A DNA stretch of 64,000 nt. Origin: Comamonadaceae bacterium (GTDB lineage: Bacteria; Pseudomonadota; Gammaproteobacteria; Burkholderiales; Burkholderiaceae_C). The DNA lies in assembly GCA_947378785.1 (NCBI GenBank), contig CANCLK010000005.1, positions 1 through 64,000 of the forward strand, read 5' to 3'. Positions within the stretch are counted from its first letter, which is position 1. Each line of letters begins with the position of its first letter. The translations under genes were made by a program, and so were the position numbers. Of this stretch, positions 1 to 8,328 are shown in pieces. The notes below the pieces were generated by a model, which had not been told where the DNA came from, did not search any database, and saw only the letters and a program-made list of their open reading frames with translations.

Positions 1-686
<686 letters not shown>

Positions 687-755
687 TCAAGATGTGATCA
701 GTTGAGGACCGAGCTGCGGGGGCTTTGCCGTCCGCAGGTCCGTCCCACAAGGAAT

Positions 756-1046
756 TTATTTCTCAACAACAGCGAAGAGGTCTTCTTCTTTCATGACCAG
801 CAACTCGTCGCCGTCAACTTTGACCGTTTGGCCGCTGTATTTGCCGAACAAAACGCGGTCACCGACTTTGACGCCGACGGGCTGAATTTCACCCTTGTCG
901 TTTTTCTTGCCGGGGCCAACAGCCAAGATCTCGCCTTGATCAGGCTTTTCAGCAGCGCTGTCAGGAATGACGATGCCAGAGGCAGTTTTGGTTTCGTTTT
1001 CTACGCGTTTGACAATCACGCGATCGTGCAATGGACGAAGTTTCAT
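756..1046 (-). CDS. groES: Co-chaperonin GroES (10 kDa)
   Basis: GroES is the 96-residue lid of the GroEL folding chamber and forms a heptameric ring in the cytosol. The protein starts [16 protein letters not shown], the canonical GroES N terminus. It carries the mobile GroEL-binding loop (about residues 17-32, [16 protein letters not shown]) and the roof-region motif [10 protein letters not shown]. Length is standard for the family. A purine-rich AAGGAGCTCCTATG context precedes the ATG. It is the promoter-proximal gene of groESL. The leader of about 135 bases upstream contains a CIRCE operator. Confidence 0.98.
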   Translation of the reverse strand: MKLRPLHDRVIVKRVENETKTASGIVIPDSAAEKPDQGEILAVGPGKKNDKGEIQPVGVKVGDRVLFGKYSGQTVKVDGDELLVMKEEDLFAVVEK

Positions 1047-1180
1047 AGGAGCTCCTTGTTTTGAAACACTGTTTTTAAGACATCAAATAAGCACAACCAT
1101 TACGCCAAAGCGTGGTGGGTGCTCGCCAACTTTGAGGGTTGAACGCGCCGCAGCAAGGCGGGCAAGCCCAAACAGGCTTG

Positions 1181-1207
1181 TTAGCACTCAACTACATCGA
1201 GTGCTAA
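1181..1207 (-). promoter_or_regulatory. CIRCE operator (HrcA binding site) for groESL
   Basis: The sequence TTAGCACTC-N9-GAGTGCTAA is an exact match to the CIRCE consensus, with perfect 9-bp arms around a 9-base spacer. In known systems the repressor HrcA binds this element and shuts off groESL until unfolded protein titrates GroEL. It sits about 135 bases upstream of the groES start, at and just downstream of the predicted -10 element. hrcA itself is not in this window. Confidence 0.95.
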
Positions 1208-1235
1208 TCATAAGGGTGTTTTTGGAAGTTTCAAG
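1207..1235 (-). promoter_or_regulatory. groESL promoter with overlapping sigma70- and sigma32-like elements
   Basis: Read on the minus strand, TTGAAA (1234-1229), a 16-base spacer and TATGAT (1212-1207) form a good sigma70 promoter. The same bases also read CTTGAA (1235-1230) followed by CCCTTATGA (1216-1208). This resembles the RpoH (sigma32) consensus CTTGAA-N(13-15)-CCCCATnT, with mismatches in the -10 part. The CIRCE arm begins at the end of the -10, so HrcA binding would block initiation. The sigma70 call is firmer than the sigma32 call. Confidence 0.7.
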
Positions 1236-1364
1236 GTCTGCAGGGAGGCAGAGCCTGAAATTGATGTTGATGCTGTCGTTCTGCTTTGGATCTAGCATCC
1301 TTGACTAGATGCGGAAATAGACTCAAAATTGCATCATATTTGATTCCAAAACGGAGTGCTCACC

Positions 1365-1571
1365 ATGCGAACCACTGTCACTATCGATGACGCCCTCTAC
1401 GAAAAAGCCTTGGAAGTTGCCGACACCAACATGGACAAGGCGGACATTTTCCGTGAAGCCTTCAAAACCTTCGTTCGAGTTCAGGCGGCCAAGCGACTTG
1501 CAGCACTAGGCGGTACGACGCCTGAAATGAAGAATGTCTCGCGACGCCGCGAGAAGCCTGTTTCGCCGTGA
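1365..1571 (+). CDS. VapB-type antitoxin of a type II toxin-antitoxin pair
   Basis: This 68-residue protein begins MRTTVTIDDALYEKALEVAD, the strand-plus-helix start typical of VapB/DUF2191-type antitoxins that dimerise as a ribbon-helix-helix and bind their own promoter. The C-terminal part (about residues 45-68) would wrap the toxin. I chose the ATG at 1365, not the GTG at 1356, because CGGAG at 1352-1356 is well spaced for the ATG and would overlap the GTG. The stop overlaps the GTG start of the downstream PIN-domain toxin, the usual coupled arrangement. Autoregulation is expected from the family; no operator was identified. Confidence 0.8.
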   Translation: MRTTVTIDDALYEKALEVADTNMDKADIFREAFKTFVRVQAAKRLAALGGTTPEMKNVSRRREKPVSP

Positions 1572-1948
1572 GTGTGCTCATCGACACCTCGGTGTGGGTA
1601 GACCACTTCCGACATGGGAACGATGGGTTGGTGGCGCTACTCGGGCTAGACCGTGCTTTGACTCACCCGATGGTCATGCTCGAAATAGCCTGCGGAACGC
1701 CACCTTCACCACGCATCCAGACACTCAACAACATCGCCCTTTTGCAGACCTGCCATCAGGCGAGCTTGGGTGAGGTCATGGCATTCATCGAGCGAGAGAA
1801 GCTGTACGGTCTTGGCTGTGGGTTGGTGGACATGGCGCTACTCGCCTCCACACTCATCACGCCAAGCGCTGAATTATGGACGCTTGATAAACGCCTAGCG
1901 GACTTGGCAGGGCGCTTTGGCGTAGCTCATCAGCCGACGCTGCATTAG
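1568..1948 (+). CDS. vapC: VapC-type PIN-domain ribonuclease toxin
   Basis: This 126-residue PIN-domain protein has the four acidic residues of the Mg2+-dependent nuclease site at the expected places: D6 (LIDTSVW), E39 (MLEIACG), D88 (LVDMALLAS) and D107 (WTLDKRL). VapC toxins cleave tRNA or rRNA when freed from VapB; the target cannot be read from the sequence. It starts at a GTG overlapping the antitoxin stop by 4 bases, implying translational coupling. Its stop codon overlaps the 3' end of the convergent FAH-family gene. The catalytic set is complete, so the toxin is probably functional. Confidence 0.88.
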   Translation: MSVLIDTSVWVDHFRHGNDGLVALLGLDRALTHPMVMLEIACGTPPSPRIQTLNNIALLQTCHQASLGEVMAFIEREKLYGLGCGLVDMALLASTLITPSAELWTLDKRLADLAGRFGVAHQPTLH

Positions 1949-2796
1949 GCTTCGTCGCGGATCCCGTTGCGCAGAATGCCGATGGCGTCGACCTCGATTT
2001 CGACCAAGTCGCCGGGTTTCATGAAGACTTGGGGCACGCGTTTGTTGCCAACGCCACCGGGCGTGCCAGTGACGATGACATCACCCGCTTCCAAGGGAAT
2101 GAAGGTGGAGATATAGGCGATCTGACGCGGAATGCTGTGGATCATCATGGCCGTGGTGGCGGTCTGCATGACCTGTCCGTTGAGTCGGGTGGTCAGCGTC
2201 ATCAATTGGTTCGGCTTGATCTCGTCGGCCGTCACCATCCAGGGGCCAAAGCCGCCGGTGCGAAAGAAGTTTTTGCCTGGCGTCCATTGCGTGGTGGCTA
2301 CCTGCCAGTCGCGAATGCTGCCGTCGTTGTAGCAGCTGTAGCCAGCAATATGGCTCCAGGAGTCGGCCTCACTGATGCGGCGACCACCCTTGCCAATGAC
2401 GATAGCGATCTCACCTTCGTAGTCTAGGCGCTGTGATTCGGGCGGACGCACGATGTCTTGCCCGTGCGCGACCTGAGATTCGGTCAAGCGCAGAAAGAGG
2501 GCTGGGCTCTCGGTGAGTTCGCGCCCTGTTTCGCGAACGTGCTCGCCGTAGTTCAGACCGACGCAAACGATTTTGTTGGGGTTGGGGATGACGGGTAACA
2601 GCGTGAGTTGCGAGAACTTCAACGTGGCTGGATGGGTTTTGGCCGCGGCGGCTGCAGCGCTCAGCAGGTCCTGCGCGATCAGGGCCTTCAGGTCTGGCGC
2701 CTGTGCGCCGAGGATGGACGTGAGGTTGAGGACATCGTCACCGTTGACGATGCCATAGGAAGGTGTGCCTTGATGCAGGAAGCTGATGAGTTTCAC
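1945..2796 (-). CDS. Fumarylacetoacetate hydrolase family protein
   Basis: This 283-residue enzyme has the FAH/MhpD-type C-terminal fold, whose members are Mg2+-dependent C-C hydrolases, hydratases or decarboxylases of ring-cleavage products. Visible signatures are CVGLNYGEHVRE (about 78-89), the metal-binding acids E127 and E129 (DYEGEIAIVIGK), D158 (YNDGSIRDW), PGKNF and VTGTPGGVG. The N-terminal ~65 residues match the usual small extra domain. It lies 44 bases downstream of a VOC-family gene on the same strand. This suggests sequential steps after ring cleavage, such as hydrolysis of an acylpyruvate. The substrate cannot be assigned. Confidence 0.88.
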   Translation of the reverse strand: MKLISFLHQGTPSYGIVNGDDVLNLTSILGAQAPDLKALIAQDLLSAAAAAAKTHPATLKFSQLTLLPVIPNPNKIVCVGLNYGEHVRETGRELTESPALFLRLTESQVAHGQDIVRPPESQRLDYEGEIAIVIGKGGRRISEADSWSHIAGYSCYNDGSIRDWQVATTQWTPGKNFFRTGGFGPWMVTADEIKPNQLMTLTTRLNGQVMQTATTAMMIHSIPRQIAYISTFIPLEAGDVIVTGTPGGVGNKRVPQVFMKPGDLVEIEVDAIGILRNGIRDEA

Positions 2797-2840
2797 GGGA
2801 AAAGTCCTTTAAGAAGAGGGGATAAGAATAAGGGGGAAAG

Positions 2841-3416
2841 TCAGGCCTGCACGCTGTAGCCCATGCGGCGCGCCATCTCTGCCTGCCACACAGCGCGCGA
2901 TTGGAACCTCGGACGGCTGCGGGCAATGGCTTCGGCGCGCGCCCAAATGGCGTCGTCGGTCTGGTCAAGGTCGATGGCTTCACGCAAGGGCTGTTCGCAA
3001 TACCACGGGGAGTCCATGTAGACCTCCAGCCGATTGCCTTCGGGGTCGCGGAAATAAATGGACACGGCATTGCCGTGGGTGGCGCACAGCAACTCTGTGA
3101 CGTCTGCATCGGCGGCGACGCGGTCACGCATCAGCCTCAGGGTGGCCAGATCGGGCACCCGCAACGAAATTTGGTTGATGACGTTGAAATTCAGATCGGC
3201 AGGACGGCCCGACGCCAGCACGATCTGGTGGTGCTCCGACGGGTCGCGGCTGAGAAAGATCAGTTGCACCGTGCCCAAGTCGCCCCGGTCTGTTTCGGTG
3301 AAGCACATCACGTCTTGGTAGAAGCGCGACATGCGCTCTAAGTCGCGCACATAAAAGCCCATATGGCTGAAGACCAGAGCGTCGCGCTGGCGCAAGTTTG
3401 GCGTGGGTTGGGTCAT
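2841..3416 (-). CDS. VOC (glyoxalase / extradiol dioxygenase-like) family protein
   Basis: This 191-residue protein has two beta-alpha-beta-beta-beta VOC modules. Candidate metal ligands are H18 (FSHMGFYVRDL), H62/H63 (EHHQIVLASG) and E131 (NRLEVYMD). The corresponding position in module two is Q82 (NQISLRV). The text FRDPEGNRLEVYMDSPW is typical of catechol 2,3-dioxygenase-like VOC proteins. The ORF can extend to 3473, but I place the start at 3416 (MTQPTPN), just after GGAGG. A role as a ring-cleavage dioxygenase or isomerase acting before the FAH-family enzyme is an inference from context. Confidence 0.8.
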   Translation of the reverse strand: MTQPTPNLRQRDALVFSHMGFYVRDLERMSRFYQDVMCFTETDRGDLGTVQLIFLSRDPSEHHQIVLASGRPADLNFNVINQISLRVPDLATLRLMRDRVAADADVTELLCATHGNAVSIYFRDPEGNRLEVYMDSPWYCEQPLREAIDLDQTDDAIWARAEAIARSRPRFQSRAVWQAEMARRMGYSVQA

Positions 3417-3544
3417 GGGCCTCCAAGGTGCGGAAATGAAAAACTTGCAAGATGTTAGCGACATCGCAGCCACTCAGGGTTAAACGCTATGGAATCAGAC
3501 CTGCGCTGAACCAACAATGGCGCAACGATTGAGGAGATTACACG

Positions 3545-4528
3545 GTGTTTAAAAAATTCCTGATGGGTCATGCGTCTGTGGCCGCAGCTTGCATTGTCTG
3601 TGTTGGTTATGCAGCGCCTGCCGCCGCGCAAGACGGCTACCCGAACAAGCCGATCCGCCTGCTGCTCGGCTTTGCACCCGGCGGTGGCAGTGACGTGGTG
3701 GCACGGCTGGTTGCCAAGCCACTGGGCGATCGTCTGGGCCAAACGGTGATGGTGGACAACAAACCGGGCGCCGGCGGCAATATCGCGGCGGACATGGCGG
3801 CGAAGGCCGCGCCTGATGGCTACACGCTGGTCTTGCTGCCCAGCGGCCACGCCAGCAACGCCGCCATGAAAAAAACGCTGCCGTTTGACCCGGTGAATGA
3901 CTTTGCTTGGATCTCGACCATCACGACCTATCCGCTGGCGCTTTCGGTCAAGCCCGATTCGCCGATTCGCTCGTTTCAAGATTTCATGCAACGCACCAAG
4001 GCCGAGCCGGGGCGTTACACCTACACCTCCGTGGGCGTCGGCACCGCCATGCATCTGGTCGGCGAGTGGATCATGGCGGAAGGCGGTGGCACGGCCGTGC
4101 ACGTGCCCTTCAAGGGCGGCAGCGCACCGCTGACCGAATTGTTAGCCGGACGTGTCGACGTGATGATCGACACCATGACCAGCACCGCGCCTTTGCTCAA
4201 AGACAAACGCTTGCGCGGCTTAGCCCTGACGTCGCCCAAGGGCCAGAGCAATATGTTCGGCGTGCCCAACGTGGCAGACACGTATCCGACGCTGGTGTTT
4301 GAGTCGTGGCTGGGCATTGCCGCGCCGCCCGGCACGCCACCCGCCATCGTGGCCAGATTGCAGCGCGAACTGAAGGCCGTGGTGGAGTCACCCGAGGTCA
4401 AACAAAAGCTGACCGACTGGGGCGGTCAGCCGCAGGCCAGTACGCCAGCGGAGTTCAAAGGTCGGGTCGAGAAAGACATCCAGAACCTGCGCCGGGTGGT
4501 CACAGACCGGCGCATTGAACTGGAGTGA
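3545..4528 (+). CDS. Bug/TctC-family tripartite tricarboxylate transporter substrate-binding protein
   Basis: This 327-residue periplasmic binding protein has a signal peptide (cleavage after about residue 28, PAAAQ). The family fingerprint YPNKPIRLLLGFAPGGGSDVVAR follows, then DNKPGAGGNIAAD and HVPFKGGSAPLTELLAGRVD. The Bug family is greatly expanded in Burkholderiales and binds carboxylates and other small organic acids. No TctA/TctB membrane genes are adjacent, so it is an orphan receptor that either shares a permease encoded elsewhere or acts in sensing. It starts at GTG after a good GAGGAG. It is divergent from the VOC-FAH pair, which suggests co-regulation and a related substrate. Confidence 0.92.
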   Translation: MFKKFLMGHASVAAACIVCVGYAAPAAAQDGYPNKPIRLLLGFAPGGGSDVVARLVAKPLGDRLGQTVMVDNKPGAGGNIAADMAAKAAPDGYTLVLLPSGHASNAAMKKTLPFDPVNDFAWISTITTYPLALSVKPDSPIRSFQDFMQRTKAEPGRYTYTSVGVGTAMHLVGEWIMAEGGGTAVHVPFKGGSAPLTELLAGRVDVMIDTMTSTAPLLKDKRLRGLALTSPKGQSNMFGVPNVADTYPTLVFESWLGIAAPPGTPPAIVARLQRELKAVVESPEVKQKLTDWGGQPQASTPAEFKGRVEKDIQNLRRVVTDRRIELE

Positions 4529-4542
4529 CGTCGCGCGCAGCT

Positions 4543-6939
4543 TCAAACCCGACCGAGCGCCTTCAAGATTTTCTCTGGCGTGAAGGGTTGCGACATGACT
4601 TGCGCATGGAGCGGGTGCAAGGCGTCGTTGATGGCGTTCATCACGGCCGCTGGCGCGCCGGCTGTGCCGGCTTCACCGGCACCTTTGGCACCTAGTTTGC
4701 TGCTCTTGGTGGGCGTCTCGATGTGGGCGACTTCAATGTCTGGCATCTCGGCGCACATGGGCACCAGATAGTCGGCCATGTTGGCGTTGAGCATCAGGCC
4801 TTGGCTGTCGTAGAGGCACTCTTCGAGCATGGCGCCGCCAATGCCTTGCACGATGGCGCCGCGAATTTGCTCGTCCACCAGCATGGGGTTGATGACGCGG
4901 CCGCAGTCTTCCACCGCCCAGTGTTTCAGCAGCTTTACAAACCCGGTGTCGGGGTCGACTTCGACGTACGAGGCTTGCACCCCGTTCGTGAAGATGAACG
5001 GAAAGTCGCGCTGGGCGTAGTGACGGGTGACATTCAGCTCGGGGGTGAAATCATTGGGCAGCAGGTCCGAGCGAAAGTACGCAATGCGGCCGATTTCGGT
5101 CAAGGGCGTGAGCACTTCACGGCTTGCGATGTCGATCACATCGCCACGGTGAATATCTAAATCTTGGAGATCACGCTTCAAGATGACTGCCGCGACTTTC
5201 AGGATGTTGGCGCGCAGGGCTTCACCTGCCAGCAAGACAGCTTCGCCGCCAATGCCGGCCCCGCGCGAGGCCCAAGTGCCGCCGCCGTAGGGCGTGACAT
5301 CGGTATCCCCCGTGACGACGCGAACCAGTGCCATGTCGACGCCGACCGCATCGGCCGCAATCTGGGTGTAGATCGCGTCGTTGCCTTGACCCTGCTCGCC
5401 GACGCTGACCATGACGGTGATGCCGCCATTCGGATCGAACCGGGCTGTGGCACCGTCTTGTGAAGCGATGCGTGCGCCACCGACGCCGTAAAAAGCTGCG
5501 CTGGGGTTGGTGAGCTCAATCAGCGCCGCAATGCCGATGCCCCGGTAAATGCCTTTTTTGCGCAGTGCCGCTTGCTCTGTGCGCAGGGCTTTGTAGTCCA
5601 TCAGTTCTTCAAGCTTGGCCAAGCAGGCTTGGTGCGACAGACCTTCAAACTTGATGCCGCTGATGCCCGAACACGGGTACGCATCGTCGGGAATAACGTT
5701 GCGGCGACGGATCTCCATCGGGTCCATGTCGATCGCACGCGCTGCCATGTCGACGAGGCCTTCGGTGATGGCGCAGGCGACCGGGTGACCGACGCCGCGG
5801 TACTGGCAGGTCGGTGTTTTGTTTTGAAAAACGACGTTGAGTTTGGCGCGGTAGTGTTGGTGCTTGTACGGACCGCCGACCAAGTTGACAACCTGATTGC
5901 CTTCAATGGCGCTGGTCCGTGGGAACATCGAAAACGGGCCGATGCCGGTCAGGTCGTCCATGTCGAAGGCCAGAATTTCACCGTCGTTGCGCACCGCAAT
6001 GCGGGCTTTCACTAGGTGATGACGGGCGTGGATGTCGCTGGTGAAAGACTCAAGCCGGTCGGCCACAAACTTGACGGGGCGGCCGATCAGCATGGACAGC
6101 GCCACCGTGGCGAAGTCGTCTGGGTAGGCGTGCACCTTGATGCCAAACGAGCCGCCGACGTCTTTGCAAATCACCCGTACCGCTGATTCAGCGATGCTGA
6201 ATTGCCGTGCATACAGGTCTTGCATCATGTGCGGGGCTTGCTGTGAGTGGTAGACCGTCAGGCGCTGCTCGGCGCTGCGCCAGTCAGCGATTTGGCAGCG
6301 CGGCTCCAGCGTGACGCCGGTGTGGCGGCCGAACTCGAAAGTGGTGCTGACAACGTGGTCGGCGCGGGCGAAGGCTTCGTCAACGCCGCCGCTGTCGAGG
6401 CTGCGGGTGAAGCACAGGTTGTCGCCGAGCTCCGGGTGAATGATGGGCGTGTCGGGGTCTAGTGCGGTTGCCATGTCGACCGCCGCCGGCAGCAACTCCC
6501 AACTGACTTGCAGGTAGGTCATGGCGTCTTCAGCTTGGGCACGCGTTTCAGCAACGATGGCGACCACTGGCTCGCCTTGCCAGCAGGCGCGGTCGATGGC
6601 GAGCGGGTATTGCGGCGCTGACTTCATGCCCGCCAAATGCCCGAGCGTGGCCACCCAAGGCTTGCAGATTTTGGCCAACATCGGGCCGTCGGCCACCAGC
6701 ACAACGCCGGGCATGCGTTTGGCAAATTCAGCGTTGATGCCGGTGATGCGGCAGTGCGCCACCGGGCTGCGCCAGAAGACCACATGCGTCATGCGGGGTA
6801 ATTCAATATCGTCTGTGTAGCAGCCTTGGCCTTGCACCAGACGCCGGGCACTTGGCCGCTCCGGGCTGTGGCCGATGTAGCGCGGGTCTTGCGTCAGGTC
6901 GTGCAGCTTGGCGTGTTTCTTGTCGATGGTGATGCTCAT
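4543..6939 (-). CDS. Xanthine dehydrogenase-family molybdopterin-binding (large, CoxL-like) subunit
   Basis: This 798-residue catalytic subunit of a molybdenum hydroxylase would use water-derived oxygen to hydroxylate an aromatic or N-heterocyclic carbon. Seen are KDVGGSFGIK (about 259-268), TPYGGGTWASRGAGIGG and the C-terminal KGAGEAGTAGAP, whose glutamate (~E756) is the expected catalytic base. The active-site loop reads CQYRGVGHP (378-386), not the AYXCSFR of true aerobic CO dehydrogenases, so CO is an unlikely substrate. The ORF track extends to 7122. The true start is 6939, where ATGA couples it to the 2Fe-2S subunit stop. It is the last gene of the G-M-S-L operon. Confidence 0.93.
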   Translation of the reverse strand: MSITIDKKHAKLHDLTQDPRYIGHSPERPSARRLVQGQGCYTDDIELPRMTHVVFWRSPVAHCRITGINAEFAKRMPGVVLVADGPMLAKICKPWVATLGHLAGMKSAPQYPLAIDRACWQGEPVVAIVAETRAQAEDAMTYLQVSWELLPAAVDMATALDPDTPIIHPELGDNLCFTRSLDSGGVDEAFARADHVVSTTFEFGRHTGVTLEPRCQIADWRSAEQRLTVYHSQQAPHMMQDLYARQFSIAESAVRVICKDVGGSFGIKVHAYPDDFATVALSMLIGRPVKFVADRLESFTSDIHARHHLVKARIAVRNDGEILAFDMDDLTGIGPFSMFPRTSAIEGNQVVNLVGGPYKHQHYRAKLNVVFQNKTPTCQYRGVGHPVACAITEGLVDMAARAIDMDPMEIRRRNVIPDDAYPCSGISGIKFEGLSHQACLAKLEELMDYKALRTEQAALRKKGIYRGIGIAALIELTNPSAAFYGVGGARIASQDGATARFDPNGGITVMVSVGEQGQGNDAIYTQIAADAVGVDMALVRVVTGDTDVTPYGGGTWASRGAGIGGEAVLLAGEALRANILKVAAVILKRDLQDLDIHRGDVIDIASREVLTPLTEIGRIAYFRSDLLPNDFTPELNVTRHYAQRDFPFIFTNGVQASYVEVDPDTGFVKLLKHWAVEDCGRVINPMLVDEQIRGAIVQGIGGAMLEECLYDSQGLMLNANMADYLVPMCAEMPDIEVAHIETPTKSSKLGAKGAGEAGTAGAPAAVMNAINDALHPLHAQVMSQPFTPEKILKALGRV

Positions 6940-7424
6940 GCTGCAGACTCCTGATTGCGCTGTGCCAACACGGCGCAGATGGCATCGACGATGGCGTGAT
7001 AACCGGTGCAGCGACAGTAGTTGCCGCTCATCCATTCGCGCACTTCTTCGCGTGTGGCGTCGGGTTTGTGTTGGATCAGTTCGCGCGCCGCCAGCAGCAT
7101 GCCGGGTGTGCAAAAGCCGCATTGCAATGCGTTGTGTTTGACGAAAGATGCTTGCAAAGCGCGGGAATCTGGAAAGTCGGCCAGACCTTCAACGGTGCGC
7201 ACATGCTTGCCGTCCGCTTGCACCGCGAGTGTCAGGCAGCCGCGCACCGCGCGGCCATCGACCTCGACCGTGCAAGCACCGCAAACGCCATGTTCGCAGC
7301 CGAGGTGTGAACCTTTGAGGCTCAGTTCATTGCGCAGCATGTCGACCAAGTGCATGCGCGGCGGAACGCTGCAACTGTGGGCCTGTCCGTTGACGTGGAG
7401 TCGAATGGTTTGAAGCTCTGCCAT
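6936..7424 (-). CDS. (2Fe-2S)-binding small subunit of the molybdenum hydroxylase (CoxS-like)
   Basis: This 162-residue electron-transfer subunit carries the two [2Fe-2S] clusters that link the molybdenum site to FAD. The plant-ferredoxin-type cluster ligands are C43, C48, C51 and C63 (CEHGVCGAC...RGC). The second cluster uses C102, C105, C137 and C139 (CGFC...CRC). All eight cysteines are present and correctly spaced. Length is standard. It overlaps the large-subunit start by four bases and follows the FAD subunit by 19 bases, consistent with one operon and assembly of an L-M-S complex in the cytosol. Confidence 0.96.
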   Translation of the reverse strand: MAELQTIRLHVNGQAHSCSVPPRMHLVDMLRNELSLKGSHLGCEHGVCGACTVEVDGRAVRGCLTLAVQADGKHVRTVEGLADFPDSRALQASFVKHNALQCGFCTPGMLLAARELIQHKPDATREEVREWMSGNYCRCTGYHAIVDAICAVLAQRNQESAA

Positions 7425-7443
7425 GGTGTTTGCCTTGTGGGTT

Positions 7444-8319
7444 TCAAGCCGCCACGCTGAGGCGTGTGGCGTTGGCCTGCGTCAGCAGGCGGCGGGCCAA
7501 CACAGTGGCCAAGTGTTTTTTGGTGGCGCCGGTGTTTGTCAGGTCGGCGATCGGGTCAAGCTCTTCGCGCAACGAGGCTGCGACCAGTTCAAGCGAGGCT
7601 GAGTCCAGCGGTTTGCCGACCAGCAGGGCTTCAGTTTGTCGGCTTCGCAGCGTGGTCGCATTCAATCCCAACCAAGACAGGCGAGCCGATTGAACCACCG
7701 GGCCGGCGAAATGCAGGTGCATGGCGAGGCCGGCGATGGCGTAGTCGCCATGGCGCCGGGCGAGTTCTTGAAAGCCGAACCAGTCGTCTCTTTGCGCCAG
7801 CGGGACATCGCAGGCCAGCAAGATTTCATCGTCGCCCAAGGCTGTTGTGTACAGCCCGGTGAAAAAATCAGCCGCGGCGATGCGGCGCTCACCCTGTGGG
7901 CCTTGGACGATGACCGTACCGTCCAGCGCCAGCAGGCAGCAAGGCCATTCAGCAGCCGGATCGGCATTGGCGATGGAGCCGCCCCAGGTGCCAGAATTAC
8001 GAATGGCGCGGTGCGCGATGTGGCCGACGGCCAGCTTGAGCAGCGGCGCATGTTGCGCGACCAAGGCCGAATTTTCGATGTCGGTGTGTGTCGTCAGGGC
8101 GCCAATGCGCAAGGCGTTTTGCGTGACCTGGATGCCGCGCAGTGCGTCGATGCCGCCAATGTCAATCAGCAGCGATGGCTCGGACAAGCGCATGTTCAGC
8201 GCCGGCAGCAAACTTTGGCCGCCGGCCAGCACTCGGGCTTCATCGCCGTGGCTCGCCAGCAGCGACAGGGCGTGCTCGATGGAGCGCACCTTGATGTAGT
8301 CGAATTCAGGGGACTTCAT
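7444..8319 (-). CDS. FAD-binding medium subunit of the molybdenum hydroxylase (CoxM-like)
   Basis: This 291-residue subunit passes electrons from the 2Fe-2S clusters to the external acceptor through FAD. Both family FAD-binding motifs are present: AGGQSLLP (32-39) and TWGGSIANADPAAE (111-124). The CO-dehydrogenase-type C-terminal flavoprotein domain follows, ending about residue 285. A good AAGGA precedes the ATG. The gene lies between the CoxG-like gene (9-base gap) and the 2Fe-2S subunit in one leftward operon. Confidence 0.95.
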   Translation of the reverse strand: MKSPEFDYIKVRSIEHALSLLASHGDEARVLAGGQSLLPALNMRLSEPSLLIDIGGIDALRGIQVTQNALRIGALTTHTDIENSALVAQHAPLLKLAVGHIAHRAIRNSGTWGGSIANADPAAEWPCCLLALDGTVIVQGPQGERRIAAADFFTGLYTTALGDDEILLACDVPLAQRDDWFGFQELARRHGDYAIAGLAMHLHFAGPVVQSARLSWLGLNATTLRSRQTEALLVGKPLDSASLELVAASLREELDPIADLTNTGATKKHLATVLARRLLTQANATRLSVAA

Positions 8320-8328
8320 GACCGGTCC

